Part shown: piece after piece, positions 43,173-52,704 of the stretch | Numbering within the stretch: the first letter of the stretch is position 1 | Layout of the letters: every line of letters begins with the position of its first letter | Assembly (NCBI GenBank): GCA_963668545.1 | Contig: OY764868.1 | Coordinates: 2,976,001 to 3,040,000, forward strand | DNA: 64,000 nt | Origin: G963662265 sp963668545 | GTDB lineage: Bacteria > Spirochaetota > Spirochaetia > CADAEX01 | Direction of reading: 5' to 3' | Translations under genes and position numbers: made by a program | The notes under the pieces: generated by a model | The model's database searches: none | Told to the model about the DNA's origin: nothing | The model's input: only the letters and a program-made list of their open reading frames with translations

Positions 43173-45042
43173 AAACAGCTTTGCCCATTATCCTGTTGAG
43201 GCGTTTCACAAAATCAGCAGGGCTTTTTATCTCTCCCCCCTCGATAAGTCTTGCCTGGTCAAGAAGAAGGTGGCTTACATCATCAATAAGCTCTTTGTCC
43301 TCTGAATCTGTAAGCTTCCTGACAATCTCATGGTCAGGGTTGATTTCAAGAATCGGCTTGAAGTCAGGCATTTCTGTCTGCCCCATTGCTTTCAGCATCT
43401 GCTGCATCTGCATTGTGGGATCATCTGCATCAGCTACAATGCATGAAGGGGAATCTGAAAGCCTGGATGATGCCTTAACATCCTTCACCTCTTCACCAAG
43501 CGCTTCCCTGATTTTTTCAATCAGGGGTTTTGCCTCTTCTTCCCTGGCCTTGTCATCATCTGTCTTGATATCTTCATCAGACCCTGTCCTGTTTACAGCT
43601 TTGAGTTCTTTTTCCTTATACTTTCCTATAGTTGGTATTACAATATCATCAATCTCATCATCCATGATAAGTACTTCTATTCCCTTCTTTCTGTAGGCCT
43701 CAAGAAGGGGGGAATTCCTTAAAGTTTCCTCACTGCCGCCTGTTATATAATAGATTGCTTTCTGGTCATCTTTCATCTTTTCAAGATAATCTGAAAGGCT
43801 TACATAACCTTCATTTTCAGTGCTCTTGAACCGTATCAGCTCAAGGAGAGTATCCCTGTTTGTAAAATCAGAATAAAGTCCTTCCTTCAGCGGTCTGTTG
43901 TACTGCCTGATAAATTCAAGATATTTTTCAGGATTGCTCTCTGAAAGGCTTTTAAGTTCAGAGAGTACTTTTTTTACAGATGAATTTCTGATATTTGTCA
44001 TTATTCTGTTCTGCTGAAGTATCTCCCGGCTCACATTCAGAGGGAGGTCCTCTGAATCAATAACACCTCTTAAAAACCTCAGGTATGTCGGCAGCAGTTC
44101 CTTGTCATCATCTGTAATAAATACCCTTGATACATAGAGCTTTACACCCGGCTTGTAGTCTGCCTGATAAAGGTCAAATGGAGCTGTTTTGGGGATGAAA
44201 AAGAGGGTTGTATACTCCATGGTTCCTTCAGCTTTGGTATGGATATAAAAGAGGGGATCATCTGTATCGTGGGATATTGTCTTGTAAAACTCGTTATAGT
44301 CTTCATCAGTAAGGTCGGATTTTGACTTTTTCCAGAGGGCGGAAGCTGAGTTTATCTGATCAACCCTGGGTTCCTTCACCTCTTTTCTCTCATCCCCCTC
44401 CCCTTCAAAAGAAGTATGCTCATATTCAAGATAGATTGGAAAAGGGATGTGGTCCGAGTATTTTTTTATGATGGATTCAATCTGCCATCTTGAAGTATAT
44501 TCCTCACCTTCATTGTTCAGATGAAGTGTTATTTCCGTACCGTTACCATCTTTCTCAGCCTCCGAGATTTCATATGATCCTTTTCCGTCGCTTATCCATT
44601 TCCAGGCTTTTTCATCTCCAGCCTTTTTCGAAAGCACTTCAATCCTGTCAGCAACCATAAATGCCGAGTAGAAACCTACACCGAACTGTCCTATGAGGCT
44701 GGAATCCCTTCTGGAATCGCCTGTCAGCTGGCTGAGGAAATTCTTTGTTCCTGATCTTGCTATTGTACCAAGATTCAGAACAAGGTCCTCTTCATCCATA
44801 CCGATACCGGTATCAGAAATTACAAGTTTCTTTTCATCTGAATCAAAGCTTATATCAATTTTAGGGTCAAACTGGATGTTCTTGTAGTTCTCATCCGTCA
44901 GAGTCAGATATTTAAGTTTATCAAGAGCATCTGAAGAGTTTGATATAAGCTCCCTTAAAAATATTTCCTTATGTGAGTAAAGGGAGTGAATAATTAAGTG
45001 AAGAAGCTGGGAAACTTCTGTCTGAAACTGGTGATGGGCCAT
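43171..45042 (-). CDS. htpG: Molecular chaperone HtpG (Hsp90)
   Basis: A 623-residue cytosolic ATP-dependent chaperone. The N-terminal ATPase has FLRELISNSSDALDKL, DTGIGMDEEDL, GTIARSGTKNFL and GQFGVGFYSAFMVAD; middle and C-terminal domains follow with the usual length. I chose the ATG at 45042, which begins MAHHQFQTEVSQLLHLI and has AAGGAGAGG upstream; the frame runs on another 51 codons upstream, into sequence that does not resemble Hsp90. The gene is divergent from the aminopeptidase. The 3' flank is a GC-rich hairpin cluster and a terminator. Confidence 0.97.
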   Translation of the reverse strand: MAHHQFQTEVSQLLHLIIHSLYSHKEIFLRELISNSSDALDKLKYLTLTDENYKNIQFDPKIDISFDSDEKKLVISDTGIGMDEEDLVLNLGTIARSGTKNFLSQLTGDSRRDSSLIGQFGVGFYSAFMVADRIEVLSKKAGDEKAWKWISDGKGSYEISEAEKDGNGTEITLHLNNEGEEYTSRWQIESIIKKYSDHIPFPIYLEYEHTSFEGEGDERKEVKEPRVDQINSASALWKKSKSDLTDEDYNEFYKTISHDTDDPLFYIHTKAEGTMEYTTLFFIPKTAPFDLYQADYKPGVKLYVSRVFITDDDKELLPTYLRFLRGVIDSEDLPLNVSREILQQNRIMTNIRNSSVKKVLSELKSLSESNPEKYLEFIRQYNRPLKEGLYSDFTNRDTLLELIRFKSTENEGYVSLSDYLEKMKDDQKAIYYITGGSEETLRNSPLLEAYRKKGIEVLIMDDEIDDIVIPTIGKYKEKELKAVNRTGSDEDIKTDDDKAREEEAKPLIEKIREALGEEVKDVKASSRLSDSPSCIVADADDPTMQMQQMLKAMGQTEMPDFKPILEINPDHEIVRKLTDSEDKELIDDVSHLLLDQARLIEGGEIKSPADFVKRLNRIMGKAV

Positions 45043-45295
45043 GTTCCTCTCCTTAAATAAATTTTTATATATGATTACTTCCGTAATCAGGCACTTTCTC
45101 CTTCCGGATTCATGCTGAAAATCCGGGTTCGTCAGGCACAGGTAAAAAAAAGCACTGCTGAAAAATAATATACATATTTTTATCCCGTACGGCAATTATA
45201 TATCTCATAAAGATTTAAAGAGGTAAATATTCCATATTTATGTTTTGTGGATTATAATGGCTGAAACTTTAATTGGAATAAACAGGAATTAATAT

Positions 45296-46429
45296 ATGGA
45301 TAATAATGAATTCAGCTTTCAGAAACTTGTAAAAAGCAATCTTCAGCTTGCAAGGAGTGCTAAAGTAGCAGTACGGGATGTACTTAAAATAAAAAAAGGG
45401 GAAAAGGTACTTATTGTTACAAACCCTGATGATGAAACCCTGCCTGTTTCCCAGGCGCTTTTTGACGCTTCTCTTGAAGAGGGGGCAGACCCCATTATCA
45501 TAATACAGAAGGAGAAAACACAGCTTGATTTTGCAGAGACAGGTGTAGTCGGAGCCATTAAAACAGAGCCTGATGTTATTATATCAATAAGCAGAAACAA
45601 GCTTGGCAAGGACAGGGAAGCTGTTGCAAATCCAATTGAGTATGAAGGGAAAAAATACAACAATACATTCCACTACCTTATGCATGGTGTTAAAAAATGC
45701 CGGTCTTTCTGGTCCCCCGGGATTACAAGGGACATGTTTATCAGAACAATACCGGTTAATTATGAAAAAATGAAGGAAAACAGCCTTTACCTCAAAGGTC
45801 TTCTCGACAGCGCTGTAAAGGTCAGGGTAACAGCTCCTTCCGGAACAGATGTAGAAATTGATATCAGAAACAGGCTTGCAATGTGCGATGACGGTGATTT
45901 TTCCTCTCCCGGTGAAGGAGGAAACCTTCCGGCAGGTGAGACATTTATTTCCCCTGTTGTGGGGAAAACCGAAGGGGTAATAGTTTTTGACGGGAGCATA
46001 TCAACAAACAGCGGTGATATTATTATAAGGGAACCTGTTACAGTTACTGTTATTGACGGTTTTGTAAAGGAAATAAAAGGGGCCGAGGAAGCTGAAATCC
46101 TCAAAGATACCGTAACCAGGGCAGAGAAAAATGCCATTCTCTTTGAGAAAGAGGGAAAACTCCCTGAAGGAGAAGGGGAGAAATATGCCAGGAATGCCAG
46201 AAATATCGGGGAACTGGGGATAGGCCTCAACCCTGAAGCTGTCATAAGCGGGAATATGCTAGAAGATGAAAAAGCGTTTAAAACATGCCATTTCGCAATA
46301 GGGAGCAATTATGACGAGGACGCACCTGCTCTTATACATCTGGACGGGCTGGTAAAAGACCCGACAATTAAACTTTTCTTTGAAGACGGGAGCGAAAAAA
46401 CAGTAATCAGTGGGGGGATAATCAGCTGA
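45296..46429 (+). CDS. M29-like aminopeptidase
   Basis: A 377-residue protein of the leucyl/thermophilic aminopeptidase T (M29) type, which releases N-terminal amino acids using two metal ions. Family markers are GNLPAGETFISP (metal-binding Glu, about residue 220), a GEKVLIVTNPDDE motif near the N-terminus, and the C-terminal ARNIGELGIGLNPEAVISG and FAIGSNYDEDAP (metal ligands). It is cytoplasmic. The gene overlaps the next, convergent gene by 8 bases. Confidence 0.85.
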   Translation: MDNNEFSFQKLVKSNLQLARSAKVAVRDVLKIKKGEKVLIVTNPDDETLPVSQALFDASLEEGADPIIIIQKEKTQLDFAETGVVGAIKTEPDVIISISRNKLGKDREAVANPIEYEGKKYNNTFHYLMHGVKKCRSFWSPGITRDMFIRTIPVNYEKMKENSLYLKGLLDSAVKVRVTAPSGTDVEIDIRNRLAMCDDGDFSSPGEGGNLPAGETFISPVVGKTEGVIVFDGSISTNSGDIIIREPVTVTVIDGFVKEIKGAEEAEILKDTVTRAEKNAILFEKEGKLPEGEGEKYARNARNIGELGIGLNPEAVISGNMLEDEKAFKTCHFAIGSNYDEDAPALIHLDGLVKDPTIKLFFEDGSEKTVISGGIIS

Positions 46430-47675
46430 TATCCTTCCCGTGTATTTTCAGAATTACCGATTCAACTCTCCGGCTTGAGGCAGAATAGACTAGAAGGTCT
46501 CCTCCGGGGAAGTCCACTTTTTCATTGCCATGGGGGATTTTCCCGAGCTTATTGACAATATATCCCCCAATTGTCTGTGAAAGCCTCCCGGCAGAGATAT
46601 CAGTACCTATCCTGTCGTTTATCATGCTTATGGGGGTATCTCCCATTATAAAATACTCATTGTCATTTCTTTTTACTATTTTCTCTGTCAGTCGGACCTC
46701 GTTTTCATCATAAAGCTCACCGACAACCTCCTCAAGAATATCCTCCATGGTTACTATTCCAGAAAGTCCGCTGTATTCATCAAGCACAACAGCAAGTTTT
46801 CTTTTTTTCTTTTTCATCAGAAAAAGTATTTCACCAATTTTCTTGTTTTCAGATACAAATATGGGGGGGGTTGCCACATCCTTGAGCCGGATCTCCTTAT
46901 TTTTCTTTCGCGTATCCTTGAAAAGATCTTTGACATAGACAATACCAGTAATATTTTCAGGTTCATTCTCATAAACAGGGATACGGGAAAAACCTGATTT
47001 TGTGATTGCCGCTTCCGCTTCAGATGCTGTACTTCCCGCTTCGAGACTGAAAACCTTTGTTCTGTGAGTCATAATGCTTGAGATGTTCTGCTGGGCAAGC
47101 CTGAAAACTCCATGCACCATATCTTTTTCATAATCTTCAACAATCCCCTTTGCTTCAGCATATCTTATGAGAAGAAGTATTGAATCCATTGATATCCTGT
47201 CTTTTTTCCTGCTCCCCGCAAACAGGCGTATAAAAAGATGGCTTATGCTGTTTATAAAAAGGACCACCGGACGCAGAATAATCATAATCCCCTTGATAAA
47301 CGGAGCTGAATAAATTGAGATAAATTCATTATGTACAATAGCAAAATTTTTGGGGATTACTTCTCCGAATACAAGAATTATCAGGGTCAGGATTCCTGTC
47401 ATTATACCTATGAATGTATTTCCGAAAAATTCGATTGTAAGTTCTGTTGTAATTGCTGTCAGTGAAATATTCACAAGGTTGTTCCCTGTAAGAATAGTTA
47501 TCAGAAGATATTCAGGTTTTTTAAGAAGGCTTTTGACAAGTCTTCCGCGCGCTCCTCTTTTTTCCGCCAGGGTTTCAATCTGGATAACAGATAAAGAGGT
47601 GAATGCTGTCTCGGTCGATGAAAAAAACGCAGACAGCAGGAGAAGAATAACAATTTCGGCAGCTTTAAAAAACAT
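46422..47675 (-). CDS. CNNM/HlyC-CorC family membrane protein with CBS pair
   Basis: A 417-residue protein with the DUF21 (CNNM) membrane domain (about 1-180, three or four helices, FFSSTETAFTSL and GNNLVNISLTA), then a CBS pair (about 195-320, IMTHRTKVFSLE, SRIPVYENEPENITGIVYV) and a CorC_HlyC domain (about 335-410, ISMINDRIGTDIS, GYIVNKLGKIPHG, with VVLDEYSGLSGIVTMEDILE before). The family is linked to magnesium or cobalt transport in other organisms; hemolysin activity is an old label. Convergent 8-base overlap with the aminopeptidase. Confidence 0.9.
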   Translation of the reverse strand: MFFKAAEIVILLLLSAFFSSTETAFTSLSVIQIETLAEKRGARGRLVKSLLKKPEYLLITILTGNNLVNISLTAITTELTIEFFGNTFIGIMTGILTLIILVFGEVIPKNFAIVHNEFISIYSAPFIKGIMIILRPVVLFINSISHLFIRLFAGSRKKDRISMDSILLLIRYAEAKGIVEDYEKDMVHGVFRLAQQNISSIMTHRTKVFSLEAGSTASEAEAAITKSGFSRIPVYENEPENITGIVYVKDLFKDTRKKNKEIRLKDVATPPIFVSENKKIGEILFLMKKKKRKLAVVLDEYSGLSGIVTMEDILEEVVGELYDENEVRLTEKIVKRNDNEYFIMGDTPISMINDRIGTDISAGRLSQTIGGYIVNKLGKIPHGNEKVDFPGGDLLVYSASSRRVESVILKIHGKDIS

Positions 47676-47819
47676 TGCTTATTTTTAAACCATTCTGGCA
47701 CATAATATTTACATGTAAAAATAAAATCTCAAAAAGATTTTGTCCAGCAATAAAATAAATTATATCAGAAAAAATGAAATAATGATATGAATCCAGGGAA
47801 AACAGAAGACTGACAGTGT

Positions 47820-49133
47820 TCAGGATTTCCTGTCAGTACTGCTGAATGCGGAAGGCATCCTTTTCTCAAGTTTTGCCATATGGTCTGCCACCTTTTTGAT
47901 CTCATCCTTGAGAAGAAATATACAGTCTGTTTTCTCTGCCTCTCCCCTTACAATATCTTCGGCAAGGGCCCTGCAGGAGGGGGCTCCGCAGGAACCACAG
48001 TCAAGGCCGGGCAGTTCTTCTGTAATCCTTTCAATCTCTTCCATCATTTTCATAGCAACCTTGATATCTTCATCAAGCTTCATCGCCGGGCGTGAATAAA
48101 TCTCCTTCGTCCATGAAACATCAAACCCCGGCCTGTTAAAAATATCACTGCTCACTGTTCTGTTTTTATTCTTTCTTACAATACGTTTTACACGTGAACG
48201 GGCAATAAAGGTGTTTTCAACATTAAGGGTCCCCCCTACACATCCCCCGGGGCAGGCCATTGCCTCTATAAAATCAATATCATGTATATCCTGATTTTCT
48301 ATCTGTTCAAGGACATCAATAACCTGATGTATGCCGTCAACAGATATGCTTCTTTCTGTATTCACAGCTTCGCTTTCCCCGTCTGAATGGGCCCACCTTA
48401 TACCTGTAGCTGAAGCATTTGAACAGCGCTGGGGTTTGATTATTTCCCTTGAAGCTGTCCTGATAAGGGGATAAATATCCTTTACAGCTATTATTCCGTC
48501 CACATAGGACCTTTCATGACCAAGAGGTGTTTTCACAACAGAAACTTTGCCGGGGCAGGGAGATATGAAAAATACACCTATATTTTTTTTGTCCTTATGG
48601 ATATATTTTTTGACTATTCTGGCTGCAACTTCCATGGGGGACTGTATCTTGATAACATGCTCAATAAGTCCCGGGAACCTTACCTGAATCAGCTTAACAA
48701 CTGCCGGGCATGATGAAGAAATAAGAGGTTTGGGATACTCCCCGGAATCTATCTGCTTCTTTGTTGCCATTGATACAATTTCGGCAGCCCTGGCAACTTC
48801 ATATATATCATCAAATCCTATTTTAAGAAGAGCTGAAAGCACTCTGTCAGGGCCTATGCTGTCCTTGAACTGGCCGTAGAAACTCGGGGCAGGGAGTGCA
48901 ACCTTGTAATCAAACTGCTCAATCACAGAGAGGGGATCAGATATTGCTTTTTTTGCATGGGATGGACAGCTCCTGATGCATTCACCGCAGTCTATGCATC
49001 TTTCTGTTATAATCCGGGCCTTTCCGTTTCTTACCCTGATTGCTTCGGTGGGACACCTGGATATACAGGTAGTACATCCTCTGCAGAGGTCTTCATCCAG
49101 AGTAACAGAATGCAGGCAGTTTAAAACACACAT
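47820..49133 (-). CDS. FeFe-hydrogenase-like protein with ferredoxin and C-terminal Fe-S domains
   Basis: 437 residues. Two 4Fe-4S clusters lie at the N-terminus (about 15-65: CRGCTTCISRCP and CIDCGECIRSCP). The hydrogenase large-subunit C-terminal domain follows with the three H-cluster motif positions: ISSSCPAVV (canonical TSCCP), FISPCPGKV (canonical PCxxK) and EAMACPGGCVGG (canonical MxCxxGC). The C-terminus has a further four-Cys Fe-S domain, LDCGSCGAPSCRALAEDI (about 385-400). The first Cys of TSCCP is replaced by Ser, so the H-cluster may be altered and the role may be sensory or electron-transfer. Encoded after an RsbW-like ATPase, as in known hydrogenase-linked clusters. Confidence 0.85.
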   Translation of the reverse strand: MCVLNCLHSVTLDEDLCRGCTTCISRCPTEAIRVRNGKARIITERCIDCGECIRSCPSHAKKAISDPLSVIEQFDYKVALPAPSFYGQFKDSIGPDRVLSALLKIGFDDIYEVARAAEIVSMATKKQIDSGEYPKPLISSSCPAVVKLIQVRFPGLIEHVIKIQSPMEVAARIVKKYIHKDKKNIGVFFISPCPGKVSVVKTPLGHERSYVDGIIAVKDIYPLIRTASREIIKPQRCSNASATGIRWAHSDGESEAVNTERSISVDGIHQVIDVLEQIENQDIHDIDFIEAMACPGGCVGGTLNVENTFIARSRVKRIVRKNKNRTVSSDIFNRPGFDVSWTKEIYSRPAMKLDEDIKVAMKMMEEIERITEELPGLDCGSCGAPSCRALAEDIVRGEAEKTDCIFLLKDEIKKVADHMAKLEKRMPSAFSSTDRKS

Positions 49134-49139
49134 AGTTTT

Positions 49140-49556
49140 CTATATCAATACCTTGATAGTGACAGTTGTCCCCCTGTCAGGTTCGCTGTCAATATGGAAG
49201 TAATCAGAATTTTTTTTGATATTCGGAAGCCCCATTCCGGCCCCGAACCCCATCTCTCTGATATCATCAGATGCAGTGGAATACCCCTCCTGCATTGCCA
49301 GTTCAATATCAGGTATACCTGGTCCCTTATCTGCAAGAACTGCAGTTATCTCTTCAGGGGTGATAATAATATCAATCTCCCCCCCCTTTCCATGTATTAC
49401 CATATTAATTTCAGCTTCATAAAGCGATATTACAGCCTTCTTGACTACTGCAGTAGGAACCCCTATCTGAAGCAGTTTTTTTTTCAGCTGTGTTGATGCA
49501 GTACCTGCCATAGACATATCATTCTCAGGCAGGGAAAAGTTCAGCTTCATTACCAC
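49140..49556 (-). CDS. RsbW-like ATP-binding protein
   Basis: 138 residues with the HATPase fold of anti-sigma factor kinases: YEAEINMVIHGKGG (N-box), DKGPGIPD (G1 box) and GFGAGMGLPNIKKNSDYF (G2 region), followed by DRGTTVTIKV. It starts inside the end of the S component (7-base overlap) and ends 6 bases before the hydrogenase-like gene, so it belongs to that operon. The related gene pair is found in several anaerobes. No partner anti-anti-sigma protein is next to it; its target is unknown. Confidence 0.85.
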   Translation of the reverse strand: MVMKLNFSLPENDMSMAGTASTQLKKKLLQIGVPTAVVKKAVISLYEAEINMVIHGKGGEIDIIITPEEITAVLADKGPGIPDIELAMQEGYSTASDDIREMGFGAGMGLPNIKKNSDYFHIDSEPDRGTTVTIKVLI

Positions 49557-50107
49557 CTGAACTTTATAACAGGCGGATAAGCTTTTCGTACAGCTGCTGT
49601 GAGGGCAAGCCCCCCGATAACCCCTGCTATGTTCTGGAAGATATTCCCCGGTATTTCTACAGCTGCAGCACCCGGACCTACCATGAAAACCCCTGCTATG
49701 AAGTACCCTGCAACCATAACAGCAGCTCCAGCAACAAAAGTAAGCAATCCGTGAATCAGGATATTCCCTTTGCCTGATACACCTTCCTTCCTGAGAAGCA
49801 GATTATAGACAAGTCCTACTACAAATCCCTGAAGACCATGTACAACAAAAGAAATAGGAGCCCACTGGCCGAATCCCCCGAGAACATCTGCTATTGCAGT
49901 TCCCAGCCCCCCTGCAATAAAAGCAGTCACAGGTCCGAAAATAAATGCAGCAAAAAAGATTGCAACATCCCCCAGGTTTATATAACCCCTTGTCGGTGCA
50001 ACCGGTATTCTTACAGCAATTGTGAAAATAGCTGTTATTGCAGATAATACAGCAATCGAAGCAACTCTGAATGCAGCAGTATTAGTAAATTTTTCCGATT
50101 CAGGCAT
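49550..50107 (-). CDS. ECF transporter S component (riboflavin-type family)
   Basis: A 185-residue integral membrane protein with about six helices. RGYINLGDVAIFFAAFIFGP and GGLGTAIADVLGGFGQWAP match the ECF_ribofla_trS family (substrate-binding membrane subunit). It works with the EcfT and EcfA proteins encoded upstream; family substrates include riboflavin, pyrimidines and other vitamins, and this one cannot be told. A GGGG precedes the ATG. The gap to ecfT is 137 bases, so it may have its own promoter; an AT-rich stretch sits there. Confidence 0.88.
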   Translation of the reverse strand: MPESEKFTNTAAFRVASIAVLSAITAIFTIAVRIPVAPTRGYINLGDVAIFFAAFIFGPVTAFIAGGLGTAIADVLGGFGQWAPISFVVHGLQGFVVGLVYNLLLRKEGVSGKGNILIHGLLTFVAGAAVMVAGYFIAGVFMVGPGAAAVEIPGNIFQNIAGVIGGLALTAAVRKAYPPVIKFRW

Positions 50108-50244
50108 GATTGATCCCCTTTTGTTTTTTTATTATAGAATAATTATATTCTTTAATTCCCGACAATTTCTATAATAATTATTTTTTTTATCCGCTGACTG
50201 ATTGACGGAGAGGGCTCTGTTTTTATCATTGAATAAAAAAATAT

Positions 50245-51021
50245 CTAAATGAAGATGTAATAAAGGATACCCAAAAAAACCATTAATGACAATATAAGAT
50301 CAGGAATGAGCTCCTTTATTCCCCTCATACTTTTCAAGCGCCCCCTGCCGGACATTCGCCCGAATCCTCTTGTTTCCAGTGCCATTGCCAGAACAGGTAT
50401 CCCCTTTACTGCCTGGATAAGAACCGAGGTCAGAACAGAAAGCAGGTTTCTGAATCGGGCCGGAAAATTCCACCTTCCAGGGAGCAGGGTATTTACAGTA
50501 AGCCTCATCTTGTGTGCATCAACTGTATTGAGATATACTGACATCAGATAGGGGATATACCTTACAGTAATTGTGATAACAACAGCATTTTTATGGGAAA
50601 GTCCGAAAAACCTGAGAGCCAGAATAAAATCATCAATCCGGGTAGTCCTGAGAAATATAAAAAAAAGAACAGTAATACCCAGAAAACGTCCCACAAGAAG
50701 CAGTGTTTCACTGACACCTGATGAAGTCAGCAGAATATAATCCCCGGCCCGGAAAAGGACATTCCCTTCAGGATGAAAAAGGGGTGTAAGCACCATGATA
50801 AGAAAAATCAGAGGCATTATTACCTTTACAGGCTTTATTACATTTTTAAGCCCAGAAGAAGTGCATGAGGAAACAAATATCAGAAAGAAAACAGCATAAT
50901 ATTTTGGAACAGATACAGGAAGAAAAAAAACAACAGAAAAGAAAACCAGATGTATTATTTTTACCCTGGGATCCATCCTGTGTATGAAGGAAGTCCCCTC
51001 ATGATATGTTTCAGTAATCAA
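50245..51021 (-). CDS. ecfT: ECF transporter T component
   Basis: A 258-residue CbiQ/EcfT-type membrane protein that couples the ATPases to the S component. About six hydrophobic segments lie in the first 200 residues, followed by the cytosolic coupling helices with the Ala-Arg-Gly motif ALETRGFGRM (about 217-226). It sits 17 bases after the fused EcfA gene and is followed by the S component, a typical order. Confidence 0.9.
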   Translation of the reverse strand: MITETYHEGTSFIHRMDPRVKIIHLVFFSVVFFLPVSVPKYYAVFFLIFVSSCTSSGLKNVIKPVKVIMPLIFLIMVLTPLFHPEGNVLFRAGDYILLTSSGVSETLLLVGRFLGITVLFFIFLRTTRIDDFILALRFFGLSHKNAVVITITVRYIPYLMSVYLNTVDAHKMRLTVNTLLPGRWNFPARFRNLLSVLTSVLIQAVKGIPVLAMALETRGFGRMSGRGRLKSMRGIKELIPDLILSLMVFLGILYYIFI

Positions 51022-51038
51022 TTATCTGTCCTCACTGC

Positions 51039-52592
51039 TCAAAAAGTCGTATTTACAAGTTTTTCAAACTCTTTTTCAGGATCCTCTGTAATGATTTCCC
51101 CGTTTTTCATCATTACTATCCTGTCTGCTATTTTAGCTGACAGTTTTACATCATGGGTTATCACAAGGATTGCATGAGGAGAACTGCTGCTGTCAAGCTT
51201 ATCAAGAATGGAAACATAGTCATCAAAAGAAAGCCCCGAATCTGCCTCATCAATCAGAATTATCTTTTTCTCAAGAAGATAGTAGATAGCAGCCTGCAGC
51301 CTTTTCCTTGCCCCGTAGCTCATCATTGAGGGGGGGGTCTCGGGATCTTCAAGCCTGAACATACCTGAAGCCCTTCTGATTTTTTCAGAGATCACTGATT
51401 TGGCCGCCTTTTCCCCCTTCAGTCCGTATGAAAGTTCATCCTTTACTGTGGGGAGAAAAAGCTGATAATCGGGATTCTGAAAGAGATATGCAGTATTTCG
51501 ATTTAAGGCAAGAAGATCAGCATATTTTAGCAGTTCAACATCTTTTTTTCCGGCAGCATCATCTTTATCTGCTTTATGAATAACTTCATTCACCCCATTC
51601 CCGCATGAAAGATATATGGCTCCTGATTCAGGTTTGATAAGACCTGAAAGAATTTTTGCAAATGTTGATTTCCCGGATCCGTTATGTCCGAGAAGAGCAA
51701 CAACCTCCCCCTTTCTCAGCTCGAAATCATCAACCGATAACGAGAAAGTGCTTTCAGGGTATCTGTATCTGATATTCTCCGCCCTGATAAGTACCTCTTT
51801 TCTGTCGGAAACACTGCCTTCACCGCCTGAGGGATAAACAATCTTTTCATGATTAAGAAATACCCCGGCAGATTCAGCCTTTTCCATAAAAATCTTTCCG
51901 GGAGCTCCTTCTTCAGATACAAGGTCCCTGCCATTGAAAAGGTAAAACCTGCTGCAGTAATTCTTGTATATATCAAGCATTTTGGAAGTAAGAATTAATA
52001 TTGTTTTACCGCTTTTCTTCAGTTTTTCAAGTATTTTTTTCCGGGCAACAGGATCTATCTCTTCAAGGGTCTCATCAAGCACCCACAATTCAGGATCTGA
52101 AGCTGCAAGGCATGATATAAGGACCTTTCTTTTTTCCCCGCCCGAAAGGAGAGCCGGGTTTTTCCCCTTAAGATTATCTATCTCCATGAAATCTACGGCT
52201 GACTCAACCCTCTTTTCAATTTCATCATAATCAATTCCGGCTGTTTCAAGGGTAAATCCGATTTCGTTTTCAACCAGGGGTGTAAGGATCTGCTCCTCGG
52301 GGTCCTGAAAAACTATCCCTATCTTTTCATTCAGGTTATAGGGTTTTTCGCTCTGAACATCTGTGCCGCAGACAGTGATTTTACCGTCGAGAATCCCCCC
52401 TGTATATCTTGGTATCAGAGATGTAATTATTCTCGAAAGAGTAGTCTTTCCCGATTCAGGAGGAGCAAGAAAAAGTACAATTTCCCCTTTTCCAGCGACA
52501 AACGTCAGGTTATTATACAGAGTTCTGTTTTTTACTGATGAATATTCAGGATATGTAAAATTAAGATCAGAAACAGATAAAACAGGATTCAT
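51039..52592 (-). CDS. ecfA: ECF transporter ATPase, two ABC domains fused (EcfAA')
   Basis: A 517-residue protein with two ABC ATPase domains. Domain 1 (about 1-235): Walker A APPESGKTTLSR, Q-loop GIVFQDPEEQ, signature LLSGGEKRKVLISC, Walker B LWVLDETL. Domain 2 (about 270-515): Walker A GHNGSGKSTFAKIL, LFQNPDYQLF, the signature is degenerate (MMSYGARKRLQ), Walker B IILIDEADSG. Most spirochaetes and firmicutes encode these as one or two proteins; here they are one chain. It powers uptake through EcfT and the S component. There is no obvious ribosome site at the ATG. The fabF terminator ends just upstream. Confidence 0.93.
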   Translation of the reverse strand: MNPVLSVSDLNFTYPEYSSVKNRTLYNNLTFVAGKGEIVLFLAPPESGKTTLSRIITSLIPRYTGGILDGKITVCGTDVQSEKPYNLNEKIGIVFQDPEEQILTPLVENEIGFTLETAGIDYDEIEKRVESAVDFMEIDNLKGKNPALLSGGEKRKVLISCLAASDPELWVLDETLEEIDPVARKKILEKLKKSGKTILILTSKMLDIYKNYCSRFYLFNGRDLVSEEGAPGKIFMEKAESAGVFLNHEKIVYPSGGEGSVSDRKEVLIRAENIRYRYPESTFSLSVDDFELRKGEVVALLGHNGSGKSTFAKILSGLIKPESGAIYLSCGNGVNEVIHKADKDDAAGKKDVELLKYADLLALNRNTAYLFQNPDYQLFLPTVKDELSYGLKGEKAAKSVISEKIRRASGMFRLEDPETPPSMMSYGARKRLQAAIYYLLEKKIILIDEADSGLSFDDYVSILDKLDSSSSPHAILVITHDVKLSAKIADRIVMMKNGEIITEDPEKEFEKLVNTTF

Positions 52593-52627
52593 GATTCATA
52601 TTAGCAGAATTGGGGATTAATGTCTTT

Positions 52628-52685
52628 AAAAAAAGAGGGGCCTTTTTTCCGGAGTTCTGCGCCCGCGAGGAAAAAAGGCCCTCAG
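52628..52685 (-). terminator. Terminator after fabF
   Basis: A long stem: GAGGGCC-TTTTTT-CC on one side and GG-AAAAAA-GGCCCCTC on the other, followed on the minus strand by TTTTTTT. It ends the fabD-fabG-fabF unit and lies between fabF and ecfA. Confidence 0.9.
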
Positions 52686-52704
52686 AATATATTCTTTATT
52701 CAGT

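Noticed and set aside
45043..45195. 51-codon N-terminal extension of htpG
   Set aside because: The extension is not Hsp90-like and the ATG at 45042 has a strong AAGGAGAGG site.
45043..45295. CIRCE heat-shock operator upstream of htpG
   Set aside because: The TTAGCACTC-N9-GAGTGCTAA pattern is not present.
50108..50244. FMN riboswitch upstream of the S component
   Set aside because: None of the conserved RFN blocks is visible in this AT-rich 137-base gap.
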